The notes: a model not told the origin generated them from the letters alone. 64,000 bases of DNA from Streptomyces zaomyceticus (GCF_014656215.1 NZ_BNBZ01000002.1:434001-498000), one strand, 5' to 3'; numbered from the stretch's first letter, positions 16,421 to 25,553 are shown. Program-made: numbers and translations.

Positions 16421-19400
16421 GTGATGATCGGGCGCGTGGCGAAGGTCCTGGCCGAGAGCGGGGCCGAGCTCAGCCACGAGGAGTTGCTCGACGCCCTCTG
16501 GCTCGCTGGGAAACTGCCGCCGGGGACCGCGCCCCTGGCCCGGGCCGTCACGCCCACGGCCGATCCGGCGCCTTCCGACATCGCCCGGGACGACGCCCCC
16601 TCGGAGCTCGCGGCCCCGCCCGTAGAAACTGCCGCACCCGCCGACGGTCCCGGCGAGCGGCCCGCACCGGCGGCGGCCGTCCCACACGCCGCGAGCCCGC
16701 TCCTCGCGGCGGCGCGGCCGTATCCATACGGGGACAACCCGCTGGGGGCGGAGTCCGGGGCGGACGCACGCCCCTCCCGGGCCGTTGCCGTCCGCGCCCC
16801 TGACAGCCGCCTCATCGAGGCCGGCCAACTCCGGCTCGGCAAGTCGCTGCGGCCGCTGCGCCGGCGCTACCCCGACCGAGCCCGCCACGAACTCGACATC
16901 GCCAGGACCGTCGCCGCCATCGCGGACAGCGGACTGCCCGAGATCGTCGCCCGGCCCGCCAGGACCCGCTGGCTCTCCCTCGCGCTCGTCGTCGACGACG
17001 GCGTCTCCATGGTCCTCTGGCACCGCCTCGCCGCCGAGATCCGCACGCTCATGGAACGCGCCGGCGCCTTCCGGGACGTCCGCGTGTACGGGCTCCACAC
17101 GCGCGCCGGTGGCCCGTACCTCCGCCCCGGTCCGTACCGCCCCCACGGACGCCCTCGCTCCACGGACACCCTCAGTGACCCCACCGGGCACACCCTCGTC
17201 CTCGTCGTCAGTGACGGCGTGGGTGAGGCCTGGCGCGACGGCGGGATGCGCCGTGCGATGGAGCGCTGGGCGCGGTGCGGTCCCACCGCCATCGTCCACG
17301 CCCTCCCCGCGCACCTCTGGGCGAGTACAGGCATCGGCGCCCAGCGCTGGCAGGTCACCAGTCACCACCGCGGCGGCCCCACCCACGCTTGGCACGTCAC
17401 CGACCCCGACCTGCCGCCGGGCCTCGTCGACTTCGACTCCGTACCCGTACCGGTCCTCGCCCCCACTCCCGCCGCCGTCGCCGACTGGGCGCGGCTCGTC
17501 GCCTCCGGCGGCACTGCCCTGCTGCCGCTGTGGAACGGTGGCCGACCCCACGCCGGCCGGTCCGCCACCGCCGAGGCCCACACGCACACGGGCGCACGGC
17601 GGGGCGACGAGGCCGAGGCCGTCCTCCGGTTCCGCGATGCGGCGACCCCGGAGGCGTACCGCCTCGCCGCCCACCTCGCGGCCGTCTCGCCCGTCACGCC
17701 GCCGGTGATGCGCCTTGTCCAGAGCGCACTGGGGCCGCCCACCGACGCCGGCCACCTCATGGAGGTCTTCCTCGGCGGCCTGATGCACCAGCTCGCCGCC
17801 GACGCCCCCGACCTGCTGCCCCACCACCGCCGCTTCGACTTCACGAGCGACGCCCGCCGCGTGCTCCTCGGGGCCGTGTCGCCGCGCGAACTGCTGCGGA
17901 CGACGGAAGCCGTCACCGCGCGCGTCGAGGCCGCCGTCGGGCGTGCCCCGGTCTTCCCGGCCTGGGTCGGCCACCCCGACGGCACCGCAGTGATCTATGA
18001 CACCGGACGCTCCTTCGGCTGGCTGCGCGAGCAGTTGCTCGGCCGTCTCGGCGTGCCGGTCGAAGGGGCGTCGCGTACGCCACCGCCGCCTCCGGGCGAG
18101 CTGCCGGCCGGCTGGGAAGCGCTCCTGCCGGAGGACCCGCCGCGGCTCGGGCGGTTCCGGCTCACCGCGCGCAGCGGCCGGGGCTGGGTCCACGTGACGA
18201 TGTACCTGGGGGAGGACGAGAACGGCACCGCCGCCGTGGTCCGGGTGCCCAGCCCGGGCGATGTGGGTGGCCGGACACCCGCCGGGGAGCTGGTCACCAC
18301 GGAAGCCGACTGCCTGGGCAGGATGCAGGGAAGGCACGCGCCGGAACTGCTCGACGCGCGGGTCGGCCATGTCTCCGAGCCCGACTGGGTCGCCATGGCT
18401 CGCGTCCACCGCCGTACGGATGACCCCACCTCGGGGCCCGCGCCGAACCTGCGCTTCGTCCTCGACGAGCATGAGGGCGTGGTCCCGACGGAGCGTTTTT
18501 TGCGGATCGGGCGGGCGCTCGCCGAGGCGGTCGACCGCGCGCACATGCTCGGTCTCGTCCACGGTGCGCTCGGGCCGAGGTCCGTCCTGGTCACCGACCA
18601 CGACGATGTCCACCTGGTGAGCTGGATGACCGCCGGGGTCGACGGGAGGGAGAGTCCCCATCGCGGCCTGTTCCCCGTCAGGGAGGCGTATCTAGCGGAG
18701 GGCGGAGAAGGATTGCTGCCCACAGCGGAGTCGGACGTGTACGCGCTCGGCGCGGTGCTGTTGTCGCTGCTGATGGGCAGCTGGGAGGATCCCAGGGTCG
18801 GCGACGGACAGCACCGGCCGCCGGCCACGACCGGGATTGGCCCCGTACTCCTCGGAACCCTCTGGAACTGTCTGAACCGTCGCCCTGGACGAAGGCCCAC
18901 AGCCGGCGAGTTGGCGATTGTCTTCGCGGAGGAGCTCGCGGGTCCGGATGCGGGGACCTCGAGGGGCGAGGCCCTCGCCGTCTTCATCCGGCAGAGCCGG
19001 GACCTCGCACGGGACGAACCGGAGGTGTACGGCCACGTCCTCGGCCAGGTGCTCAGGTTGCGTGCCAACAGTGATGGGAGCGATCGGTCGGTCGAGGCGA
19101 TCGCAGATCTCCTTGAAGCCGTGAACGTCTACCGAGAGGTCGGCTCATGGGACCCGGAAACCCATAATCCGGGCTTGGCCATGTCGCTCAACAACCTCTC
19201 TGTGAAGCTGCGGGAAGCCGGCCGACGGGACGAGAGCCTGGCCGCGGCCTCAGAGGCGGAGACCCTGTTCCGGTCACTGCAGGTCGAGGACGCGCCATGG
19301 CTCGAGCGCGGTCACGCGATGACCCTGAACAACCTCTCCAACGTTCTCGCCGAACTGGGGCGGCACGAGGAGGCGCTCGCGGCGATCGAGGTGGCCGTCG

Positions 19401-19780
19401 AGCTCCATCGCCGGCTGCTGGCCGCGGACCAGTTCTCTCGCGGCGACGGCCTGGCCATGTGCCTCACCAATCTCGGCAACCGCCTCGGCGCACTGGGGCG
19501 GCCCGAAGAGGCGCTGCTCGCCGCTGAGGAATCCGTCCACCTCTACCGCCCCCTGTACGGGGACCAGGTCGAGCATGCCGTAAGCCTCAACAATCTCGCC
19601 GTCCGGTTCATCGACCTCGAGCGGTACGGGGAGGCCGCCGAAGCGCTCAACGAGAGCGCGCAGGTTGTCGCGGACCGCATCGTCGATCCATCGGAGGCCT
19701 CCCGGGCCGTCCTTGAGCAGTCGCGCCGCATCAAGGCCTTGCTCGACACGTTGGCCCAGGGCCGCCGCCACGATCTGTGA
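16421..19780 (+). CDS. SAV_2336-type protein: vWA-like, pseudokinase-like and TPR domains
   Basis: The protein is 1119 aa. The N-terminus (IGRVAKVLAESGAELSHEELLDALWLA) matches the SAV_2336 N-terminal region, followed by an Ala/Pro-rich linker to about 120. About 150-340 is a vWA-like fold with a degenerate MIDAS (DDGVSM 192-197, SDG 264-266). About 590-830 is kinase-like, but the catalytic loop reads VHGALGPRSVLV, lacking HRD, and VSW replaces DFG, so it is a likely pseudokinase. From about 900 there are TPRs of the Kinesin-light-chain/NB-ARC type (MSLNNLSVKLREAGRRDESL repeated). GTG at 16421 is 1 bp after the MoxR stop; ATG 16424 is an alternative. Likely scaffold or sensor of the operon. 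Confidence 0.83.
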   Translation: MMIGRVAKVLAESGAELSHEELLDALWLAGKLPPGTAPLARAVTPTADPAPSDIARDDAPSELAAPPVETAAPADGPGERPAPAAAVPHAASPLLAAARPYPYGDNPLGAESGADARPSRAVAVRAPDSRLIEAGQLRLGKSLRPLRRRYPDRARHELDIARTVAAIADSGLPEIVARPARTRWLSLALVVDDGVSMVLWHRLAAEIRTLMERAGAFRDVRVYGLHTRAGGPYLRPGPYRPHGRPRSTDTLSDPTGHTLVLVVSDGVGEAWRDGGMRRAMERWARCGPTAIVHALPAHLWASTGIGAQRWQVTSHHRGGPTHAWHVTDPDLPPGLVDFDSVPVPVLAPTPAAVADWARLVASGGTALLPLWNGGRPHAGRSATAEAHTHTGARRGDEAEAVLRFRDAATPEAYRLAAHLAAVSPVTPPVMRLVQSALGPPTDAGHLMEVFLGGLMHQLAADAPDLLPHHRRFDFTSDARRVLLGAVSPRELLRTTEAVTARVEAAVGRAPVFPAWVGHPDGTAVIYDTGRSFGWLREQLLGRLGVPVEGASRTPPPPPGELPAGWEALLPEDPPRLGRFRLTARSGRGWVHVTMYLGEDENGTAAVVRVPSPGDVGGRTPAGELVTTEADCLGRMQGRHAPELLDARVGHVSEPDWVAMARVHRRTDDPTSGPAPNLRFVLDEHEGVVPTERFLRIGRALAEAVDRAHMLGLVHGALGPRSVLVTDHDDVHLVSWMTAGVDGRESPHRGLFPVREAYLAEGGEGLLPTAESDVYALGAVLLSLLMGSWEDPRVGDGQHRPPATTGIGPVLLGTLWNCLNRRPGRRPTAGELAIVFAEELAGPDAGTSRGEALAVFIRQSRDLARDEPEVYGHVLGQVLRLRANSDGSDRSVEAIADLLEAVNVYREVGSWDPETHNPGLAMSLNNLSVKLREAGRRDESLAAASEAETLFRSLQVEDAPWLERGHAMTLNNLSNVLAELGRHEEALAAIEVAVELHRRLLAADQFSRGDGLAMCLTNLGNRLGALGRPEEALLAAEESVHLYRPLYGDQVEHAVSLNNLAVRFIDLERYGEAAEALNESAQVVADRIVDPSEASRAVLEQSRRIKALLDTLAQGRRHDL

Positions 19781-19797
19781 GGACCTCGGCGGAAAGA

Positions 19798-19827
19798 GCT
19801 CTGTCCAGCCTTCGGGCTGGACAGAGC
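19798..19827 (+). terminator. Terminator after the VMAP operon
   Basis: A 13-bp perfect stem (GCTCTGTCCAGCC paired with GGCTGGACAGAGC) closed by a TTCG tetraloop, 17 bp after the SAV_2336-type stop codon. Confidence 0.85.
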
Positions 19828-20070
19828 CGCGCCTTCCGCCAGTGCCACGGCGGCCGAGTGGAGTAGGGGTCGGGCCGGCACTCTACGCACCCCCGAGGGC
19901 CTGGACGGACTCAGGCGCGAGGACCGGGATTCCCTGTACGCCCGCCTGGAACGCGTCTCGTCCGGCCGTCCGTCGGCTGTAAACCCTCCCGCCCGCCGAC
20001 TGGGCTCGCACCCCGCCGGCAGGCGCTTGGACGGTAGCCGCCGACCTCGGACGCCGGACTCCCCGGGCCG

Positions 20071-21483
20071 TCAGTCGCCCGCCGCACGCGGCGCCGTTCG
20101 TGCCGCGGCCGCCCTCCGGCCCCTGCGGCGCGAGCGCGGACGGCCAGGAGCCTGACCCGTCGACAGCTGGAACGTGACCGCCACGCGGGCACCGCCCAGA
20201 GGGCCGCGCGTGATGCGGACGGTGCCCCGGGCGGCGAGGGCCGCGCGACGGGCGATGTCGAGCCCGAGGCCGGTGGAGCCCGTACTCCCGCCGCGGGCGA
20301 GGGCACCGTCCGGGTCGGCGATGCCGGGGCCGGCGTCGTGAACGGTCAGTTCCACGGTGTGGGCGGTGCGGCACACGGAGACCTCCAGGGCGGTGCCCCG
20401 GGAGGTGTACCGGAAGACGTTGCCCACGAGCGCGTCCACGACGGCCGTGATGTCCGCTTCGGGGAGGCAGACGGGGGTCGTCTCGTCCGTGATCTGCAGG
20501 GTGCAGGGACGGTCCTGCTGACCCGCGAGCACGGCCCAGAAGGCCGCGCGCCGGCGGACGACGTCGGCGACCTCGCAGTGGTCCCCGCCCTCCCGCGGCC
20601 CGTCGGGCGATTCCTCGCCCCGCAGGGCCCGGCCCATCGGGCCGACGGCGAGCGGCGTGCGAGCCTCGGCGATGATCGCGTTGAGCTCCCGCTCCAGCTC
20701 GGCGACGGCCGTCTGGATGCGTCCGGTGTCGGCGCTCGGCGCGATCCGCTCGACCGCCAGGTGCAGGGCGGTCAGGGGGGTGCGGAGCCGGTGGGACAGG
20801 TCCGCGACCAGTTCCCGTTCGACGGCGAGCAGGTCCGTCATACGGTCGGCCATGGTGTTGAAGGCCGTGCCCGCCTCCTTCAGTTCCGGCGGCCCCTTCG
20901 GCTGGACGCGGGTGTCGAGGTTGCCGGTGCCGAGCCGGCGTGACGCCTCGGCCAGCCGCTTCGCCGCCGTGACGACGGCGGAGCCGAGGCGGTCGGCGAC
21001 CAGGACGGAGCCACCGAGCAGGACGACCGCGAGACCGGCCATCACACTCCACGACAGGCCGACGCCGCGGGTCAGGACGTCGTCGGGCACGAAGTTCTCC
21101 ACCACCGCGACCCGGTCCTGGGGCAGGATCACCGGCTGCAGGTAGATCCAGCCGCCGGGCACGTCCCGGGAGATGGACTCGCGTTCCTCCTCGGCCCGGC
21201 CCAGCAGATCCGGCGGAGCGTGCCCCGTGCCGCCGACCGTGCTGTGGTCCGGCAGATGGATGACCATGTGCTCGGCCGCGCGCAGCCCCGCCCCCGCCTC
21301 GCGCAACTCGGCCGCGTCCGTGGTGAGGGCCAGGATCGGTGCCATCGCCGCCGCGCTCTGCTCGGCCGCCGTGATGCTCTGCTCGCGGGCGAGCGACATC
21401 ACGAGCAGGCCCAGCGGGATCAGGAACGACAGCGCCACCATGGAGGTGACGGCGAGCGCCACCCCCGCCAGGGAGCGCCTCAC
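20071..21483 (-). CDS. Sensor histidine kinase
   Basis: The protein is 470 aa. TM helices at about 6-31 and 145-165 bracket an extracytoplasmic sensor of about 110 aa. A HAMP linker (165-222), an H-box DLSHRLRTPLTAL with H231, and a HATPase domain (N-box LVGNVFRYTSRG, G1 DAGPGIADPDG, G2 TGSTGLGLDIARR) follow. The tail is basic and disordered. GTG at 21483 is chosen since TM1 starts at once; GGGGCG precedes it, and the open frame upstream to 21660 lacks a better start. Same strand as the DsbD-N lipoprotein. The nearest response regulator is at 26556, so the pair is split by the thiol-relay genes. Confidence 0.87.
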   Translation of the reverse strand: MRRSLAGVALAVTSMVALSFLIPLGLLVMSLAREQSITAAEQSAAAMAPILALTTDAAELREAGAGLRAAEHMVIHLPDHSTVGGTGHAPPDLLGRAEEERESISRDVPGGWIYLQPVILPQDRVAVVENFVPDDVLTRGVGLSWSVMAGLAVVLLGGSVLVADRLGSAVVTAAKRLAEASRRLGTGNLDTRVQPKGPPELKEAGTAFNTMADRMTDLLAVERELVADLSHRLRTPLTALHLAVERIAPSADTGRIQTAVAELERELNAIIAEARTPLAVGPMGRALRGEESPDGPREGGDHCEVADVVRRRAAFWAVLAGQQDRPCTLQITDETTPVCLPEADITAVVDALVGNVFRYTSRGTALEVSVCRTAHTVELTVHDAGPGIADPDGALARGGSTGSTGLGLDIARRAALAARGTVRITRGPLGGARVAVTFQLSTGQAPGRPRSRRRGRRAAAARTAPRAAGD

Positions 21484-21688
21484 CGTGACGCCCCGGGTTC
21501 GGCACGGCGTCTTCGGGGCCCTCGGTTCACGGGTGCAGCGCTCCAACGGGTAGCCGTGCGCGCAGCGCCACGGTCGGGGGATTCGGGTCCGGGGTCCGGA
21601 CGACGGGCCGCCGGAGAGTCTCCCTGTACGACGTCCTCCGGGAGTGGCGTATGCCGTCACCGGCCCCGCTATCCGGGACGACGGGCCG

Positions 21689-22279
21689 TCAGGAGGCGCC
21701 GAACGACAGGCCCTCCTCGCCGGTGCGCAGGGACACCGCCCGGTCGGCCACCGGGATCGTACACCCCTCGGTCGAACTGCAGCTCGCGTAGCCGATCAGC
21801 ACCTTCGCCTCGCCCGGAGCGGTCGCCCGGATCGGCAGAGTCACCGTGACGGGGCCGTCGGGGTAGACCGGTACGGCGGCGCGCACGCCCGGCACCGTGA
21901 TGCTCTTGACCGGCTTGTCCACCGTCATCCCACCGGCGGTGGCGACCGAACCGGCGGGCCGGACCTCGGTCGGCCGCCCCACCCCTTCGACGCCCTCGGC
22001 GGGGAGCGCGGTGCTGTAGAGGTGGAAGCCGGGTTCGTCGGGCGTGAACGTGGCGACCAGGGTCCCCGCGTCGGACTTCCAGTCGGCCACGCTCAGCCGG
22101 ACGGTGACGCCGTTCTCGTTGAACTCCGTCACGGCGACGGCCTGCGACGGCGCGGACTCCTGGCCGCAGCCGGTCAGCGAGACGGCGGCCAGCACTGCGA
22201 CCGTGGCCCGGGCGAGGCGTGTGCGCGCGGCGCGGGGGAGGCGGGAGGCCGGGTGGGGAGAGGTCATGGGGTGTCTCAT
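21689..22279 (-). CDS. Lipoprotein with DsbD N-terminal-like (DsbD-alpha) domain
   Basis: The protein is 196 aa with a lipobox LTGC near residue 36, so it is a surface lipoprotein. The mature part, including GTLVATFTPDEPGFHLYSTAL and VLIGYASCSSTEGCTIPV, fits the DsbD-alpha/DsbC-corrector fold, in which two cysteines accept electrons from the membrane DsbD/CcdA part; SCSSTEGC is the likely redox pair. GGAAAG supports the ATG at 22279. It lies downstream of ccdA past a hairpin and upstream of the histidine kinase. Inference: periplasm-side carrier in a split DsbD relay. Confidence 0.68.
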   Translation of the reverse strand: MRHPMTSPHPASRLPRAARTRLARATVAVLAAVSLTGCGQESAPSQAVAVTEFNENGVTVRLSVADWKSDAGTLVATFTPDEPGFHLYSTALPAEGVEGVGRPTEVRPAGSVATAGGMTVDKPVKSITVPGVRAAVPVYPDGPVTVTLPIRATAPGEAKVLIGYASCSSTEGCTIPVADRAVSLRTGEEGLSFGAS

Positions 22280-22409
22280 GTCGTCTTTCCGGGTCTTTCT
22301 CGTGTTTCGGGAAGGTGGGCCGCACGCCGGGGGCGCGACCGGCCCTCTCGGGTACGGGGGAGTGGAGCCGTCCGGTGCGCAGGGGGAGTCGAGCCCTTCC
22401 GGGCGCGTG

Positions 22410-22433
22410 GCGCCGGTACTCGGGTACCGGCGC
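22410..22433 (-). terminator. Hairpin after ccdA
   Basis: Perfect 10-bp stem GCGCCGGTAC / GTACCGGCGC with a 4-nt loop, starting one base after the ccdA stop codon on the minus strand. It separates the trx-tlpA-ccdA block from the DsbD-N lipoprotein gene. Confidence 0.6.
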
Positions 22434-23216
22434 TCACAGGGGCGCGGTCGTTCCCTGCAGCCGTACCTGCAACGCGTACACCAGGTCGGTCCACAGGCCG
22501 GTGACCAGCAGGACGCCGACGAGGACCAGAAGCGCGCCGCCGGCCCGCATGATGGTCCCGTGGTGGTTCCTGACCCAGCGGAAGGCGCGCAGGGCCCGCT
22601 GGAAGGCGAGCGCGGTGAGCAGGAACGGCGCGCCGAGACCCACGCAGTAGCAGACCATGAGGAGGGCGCCGCGACCGGCGCTGGCCTCGTTCCAGGCCAG
22701 GGCCTGCACGGCGGCCAGGGTCGGCCCGATGCAGGGGGTCCAGCCCACGCCGAAGACGACGCCCAGCAGGGGCGCGCCGGCCAGGCCGAAGGAGGGCCGG
22801 CGGCTGCTGCGCAGCTCGCGCTGGTTGAAACCGGGCAGCCACCCCGCGAACGCGAGGCCCATGACGATGGTGAACAGGCCGAGGACCAGCGTGATGCCGT
22901 CCTGGTAGGCGAGCAGGTTGCGCCCGACGAAGCCGAACAGGGCGCCCCCGGACACCAGGACGCCGCTGAAACCCAGGACGAACAGCGCCGCTCCGGCGAC
23001 CATCCGCCCGCGTCGCCCGCCGTCCGCCTCGGCGAGGTCGGACACCGACAGGCTGGTGACGTAGCTCAGGTAGCCCGGCACGAGCGGCAGGACGCACGGG
23101 GAGAGGAAGGACACCAGGCCCGCGGCCACGGCCACCGGCACGGCGAGGAGAAGGGTGCCCGACACCGCCCCGGCGGCCGGCCCGGCGGCGAGCGCCGCCC
23201 ATGTGGGTCCGGTCAC
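22434..23216 (-). CDS. ccdA: CcdA-type transmembrane thiol-disulfide carrier
   Basis: The protein is 260 aa with about six TM helices. It has the paired redox cysteines of the CcdA/DsbD-beta family: SFLSPCVLPLVPGYLSY in the first helix and GVGWTPCIGPTLAA in the fourth. It moves reducing equivalents from cytosolic thioredoxin to extracytoplasmic thiol proteins. The GTG at 23216 overlaps the tlpA stop (GTGA), so the two are coupled. Such proteins serve cytochrome c maturation or thiol repair; no ccs genes are seen nearby. Confidence 0.9.
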   Translation of the reverse strand: MTGPTWAALAAGPAAGAVSGTLLLAVPVAVAAGLVSFLSPCVLPLVPGYLSYVTSLSVSDLAEADGGRRGRMVAGAALFVLGFSGVLVSGGALFGFVGRNLLAYQDGITLVLGLFTIVMGLAFAGWLPGFNQRELRSSRRPSFGLAGAPLLGVVFGVGWTPCIGPTLAAVQALAWNEASAGRGALLMVCYCVGLGAPFLLTALAFQRALRAFRWVRNHHGTIMRAGGALLVLVGVLLVTGLWTDLVYALQVRLQGTTAPL

Positions 23217-23812
23217 GCGTCCTCCCCGGCGACCCGGTCCACGAGGGGCTCCAGCCGCGCGCGGGTGACCGGACCGGCGACGGCGACGGCGATCCGGCCC
23301 TGCCGGTCGATGACCAGCGTGGACGGGATGGCCTGCGGGTTGAGCAGCGCGGGCGGGAAGGCCAGCAGCAGCTTTCCGTCGGGATCGTGGATGCTCGGAT
23401 ACCGCAGGCCGTAGGTCCTCTCGAACTCCCGGGCCGGCCCGGTGGAACGGTCGCGGACGTTGACGCCCAGGAGCTCCACGCCGCGCGGCGCCGCCGCACC
23501 GCGCAGCGCCTCCAGGTCGGCTGCCTCGGCGCGGCAGGGGGCGCACCAGGAGCCCCACACGTTCAGGACGACGACCTTGCCGCGGTACGAGCGCAGCGCC
23601 AGGTCCCGGCCCGTGAGGTCCCGGCCGGAGGTGTCGGGCGCGGAAGGGCGCTCGGCGACCGGCAGCACCGCCGCGGTCTCGACGGTGGCCGCTCCCGGCG
23701 CGCCGCCGCCCGCCCCCGCCACGGCGCCCCCGCCGCAGCCGGTGACCGCGAGGGCGAGGAGGAACAGGGCGACCGTCGCCGACGCGCCGCGTCTGTGGCC
23801 GCGGGCCGTCAT
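23213..23812 (-). CDS. TlpA-like thioredoxin lipoprotein
   Basis: The protein is 199 aa. A lipobox (AVTGC) follows a 26-residue signal peptide. The thioredoxin fold has active site WGSWCAPCRAEA and cis-Pro segment AIPSTLVIDRQG, as in TlpA/ResA membrane-anchored reductases. Its start overlaps the preceding stop (TGATG) and its stop overlaps the ccdA start. It is the likely electron acceptor of CcdA. Confidence 0.9.
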   Translation of the reverse strand: MTARGHRRGASATVALFLLALAVTGCGGGAVAGAGGGAPGAATVETAAVLPVAERPSAPDTSGRDLTGRDLALRSYRGKVVVLNVWGSWCAPCRAEAADLEALRGAAAPRGVELLGVNVRDRSTGPAREFERTYGLRYPSIHDPDGKLLLAFPPALLNPQAIPSTLVIDRQGRIAVAVAGPVTRARLEPLVDRVAGEDA

Positions 23813-24609
23813 CAGGCCCACTTCCGCAGGAACGCGCCGAGGCCCGTCTCGGTCAGCTCGGGGTTGCCGGTCGAGTGCGTCTCGGTCACCACCTTGCCGT
23901 TGCCGTCGAGGACGACCAGGACGGGCATCTTGTACGCGCCCTCGCCGGAGCAGTAGTCGCGCAGGAGGCCGAAGGCCCCGGAGTCCTGGCTGCCGATGTC
24001 GACCTTGACCACGTGGTACGAGGCGTCCAGGAGCGCCCCCACGCCGCTCGTGGCGAACACCCGGTCGGCGGCCTTGCAGTTGCCGCACCAGTTGGCGCCG
24101 AAGTCGATCAGCACCTTCTTGCCGTCGGCCTCGGCGGCGGCGATCGCGGCCTCGACGGCCCCACGGGCGTCCGCACCGGTCGGGTAGCCGCTGGTGAACC
24201 CCGAGGAGCCGGAGACGGGAGCGCTCTTCTTCACGGCGGGCTTGGTCGGGGCGGGAGCGGCCGTCGTCCTGGCGGGGCGAGGGGCGGCCTCGGTCGTCGC
24301 CGCGGGGCGCTCGGCCGCGGGCGAGGAGGCGGAAGGGCTCGGCCGGGTCGTCGGCGGGACCGACGTCGCCGCGGCGGTGGGGGAGGCGGATGCCGTCGCC
24401 GCCTCCATGGGCGCCGGGGCGCCGGTTTCCTGGTCGGCGGGCGCGTCCGGGGCCGCCGCCACGGACACGTTCTGCGCCGCGTCGTTCTTCGGGCCGCCCA
24501 CTCCCCAGGCCGTGGCGACGGCGGCGGAGGCGACCGTGAGGGAGACGGCCGAGAAGCGGACGAGGCCCTGGATGCCGGCGGTGCGTTGTTTGCGCCGGTG
24601 TGCGGCCAT
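23812..24609 (-). CDS. Exported thioredoxin-fold protein, DsbD C-terminal type
   Basis: The protein is 265 aa. An N-terminal membrane anchor or signal (about 18-40) is followed by a Thr/Pro/Ala linker of about 80 residues. A thioredoxin-like domain resembling the C-terminal domain of DsbD follows, with active site DFGANWCGNCKAADRVF and cis-Pro MPVLVVLDGNGK. WCGNC is a DsbD-gamma/thioredoxin-7-type site. First gene of the trx-tlpA-ccdA block; its promoter region carries 11-bp-periodic repeats. It may pass electrons between CcdA and substrates. Confidence 0.82.
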   Translation of the reverse strand: MAAHRRKQRTAGIQGLVRFSAVSLTVASAAVATAWGVGGPKNDAAQNVSVAAAPDAPADQETGAPAPMEAATASASPTAAATSVPPTTRPSPSASSPAAERPAATTEAAPRPARTTAAPAPTKPAVKKSAPVSGSSGFTSGYPTGADARGAVEAAIAAAEADGKKVLIDFGANWCGNCKAADRVFATSGVGALLDASYHVVKVDIGSQDSGAFGLLRDYCSGEGAYKMPVLVVLDGNGKVVTETHSTGNPELTETGLGAFLRKWA

Positions 24610-24751
24610 GACGGATCAACCCCTTGTGTCGGTGAGCTCTCCGGGGCCTGGAGGCGGCCGATGCCGGAGCGGGCGCAGGACGCGGCCCGGCGTCCTGTCC
24701 GCCGGGGCCGGAGCGATCGTCCTGACCGACCGTGAGCCTAGGGGCCGAGAA

Positions 24752-24806
24752 CGCGTCCTGAACCGTCCTGATGCCACTCATCAGGCACGCTTAAGGAACT
24801 GCTCAG
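24752..24806 (-). promoter_or_regulatory. 11-bp-periodic CTGAG-type repeat array upstream of the thiol-relay operon
   Basis: Read on the minus strand, 24806 to 24752 splits into five 11-mers: CTGAGCAGTTC, CTTAAGCGTGC, CTGATGAGTGG, CATCAGGACGG, TTCAGGACGCG. Eleven-bp phasing is typical of OmpR/SARP-type operators. A closely similar array lies before the CAP-protein gene (25554-25597). The centre also forms the inverted repeat CCTGATG-N5-CATCAGG. Confidence 0.5.
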
Positions 24807-24868
24807 GTTCGCGACCGCACGCCCTTCACCAGGGGTTCTCCGGCCGTCCGCGGCGCCTGCCCGAGGAC

Positions 24869-25489
24869 TCACCACCGGGTCTCGCGCACACTGGCCTGTG
24901 CCTTCGGCACGACGGTCGCCGTGATCTGCGAACGGTGGTCGTCGCTGGTGAAGACGACCACCAGGGTGCCGGGATCGCTCTGAGCGGTGCTCGTGCGGAA
25001 ACCCGGATCGGGAACGGCCGAGACGAAACACACGCTGTCGCGGCCGTACTGGACGGTGACCTTGCCCCCCTCGGATGGAACCGTGTGCAGCCCGGGGCCG
25101 CCGCTGCACTTCGAGGCCGACGGCCGGGGCGTGGACGTGACGGGCGCCCGCGTGGCCGAGGGCGACGGCGAGGGCGTCCGGGTGGTCGGCGGCGGTGACG
25201 AGGGGGACGCGGGCGTGGTGGTGGGCGCCTTGGGCGTGGTCGCGACGGACGAGGCCGGCACCCCGACGAGGAGGGACGGGGAGGGGTACACCGCCTGGAC
25301 CGATCGAGCGGCGGGCGGGGTCGGTCGGGTCAGGCCGATGACGAAGTGCACCGTGAGCATCACCGCGGTGACGCTGGCCGCGGTGCACGACAGCCATATG
25401 AGGAGATAGCGCGGGAGGCGTGGCACCGCATCAGTGTGGCCGACGCCCACCGCACCACCGACCCCGCCCTCGCTCACGGAGAGCCGCAC
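24869..25489 (-). CDS. Single-pass membrane protein of unknown function
   Basis: The protein is 206 aa from GTG 25489; internal GTGs offer shorter forms and the start is uncertain. One TM helix (YLLIWLSCTAASVTAVMLTVHFVIG) is followed by a Thr/Pro/Ser linker of about 60 residues. An extracytoplasmic domain of about 80 residues has two cysteines (SKCSGGPG and DSVCFVSA) that could form a disulfide. Not recognised as a named family. It is divergent from the CAP-protein gene and shares its promoter region. Confidence 0.6.
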   Translation of the reverse strand: MRLSVSEGGVGGAVGVGHTDAVPRLPRYLLIWLSCTAASVTAVMLTVHFVIGLTRPTPPAARSVQAVYPSPSLLVGVPASSVATTPKAPTTTPASPSSPPPTTRTPSPSPSATRAPVTSTPRPSASKCSGGPGLHTVPSEGGKVTVQYGRDSVCFVSAVPDPGFRTSTAQSDPGTLVVVFTSDDHRSQITATVVPKAQASVRETRW

Positions 25490-25553
25490 GTGTCCCTACG
25501 GGCCGGCGCGACCGGCGGCCCGACCTGGCGATCTCCCCGAGCCGGTCCCGAAC

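Noticed and set aside
16328..18661. 777-codon open frame on the minus strand
   Set aside because: Shadow of the SAV_2336-type gene; high G+C makes antisense frames stay open. No domain or ribosome site.
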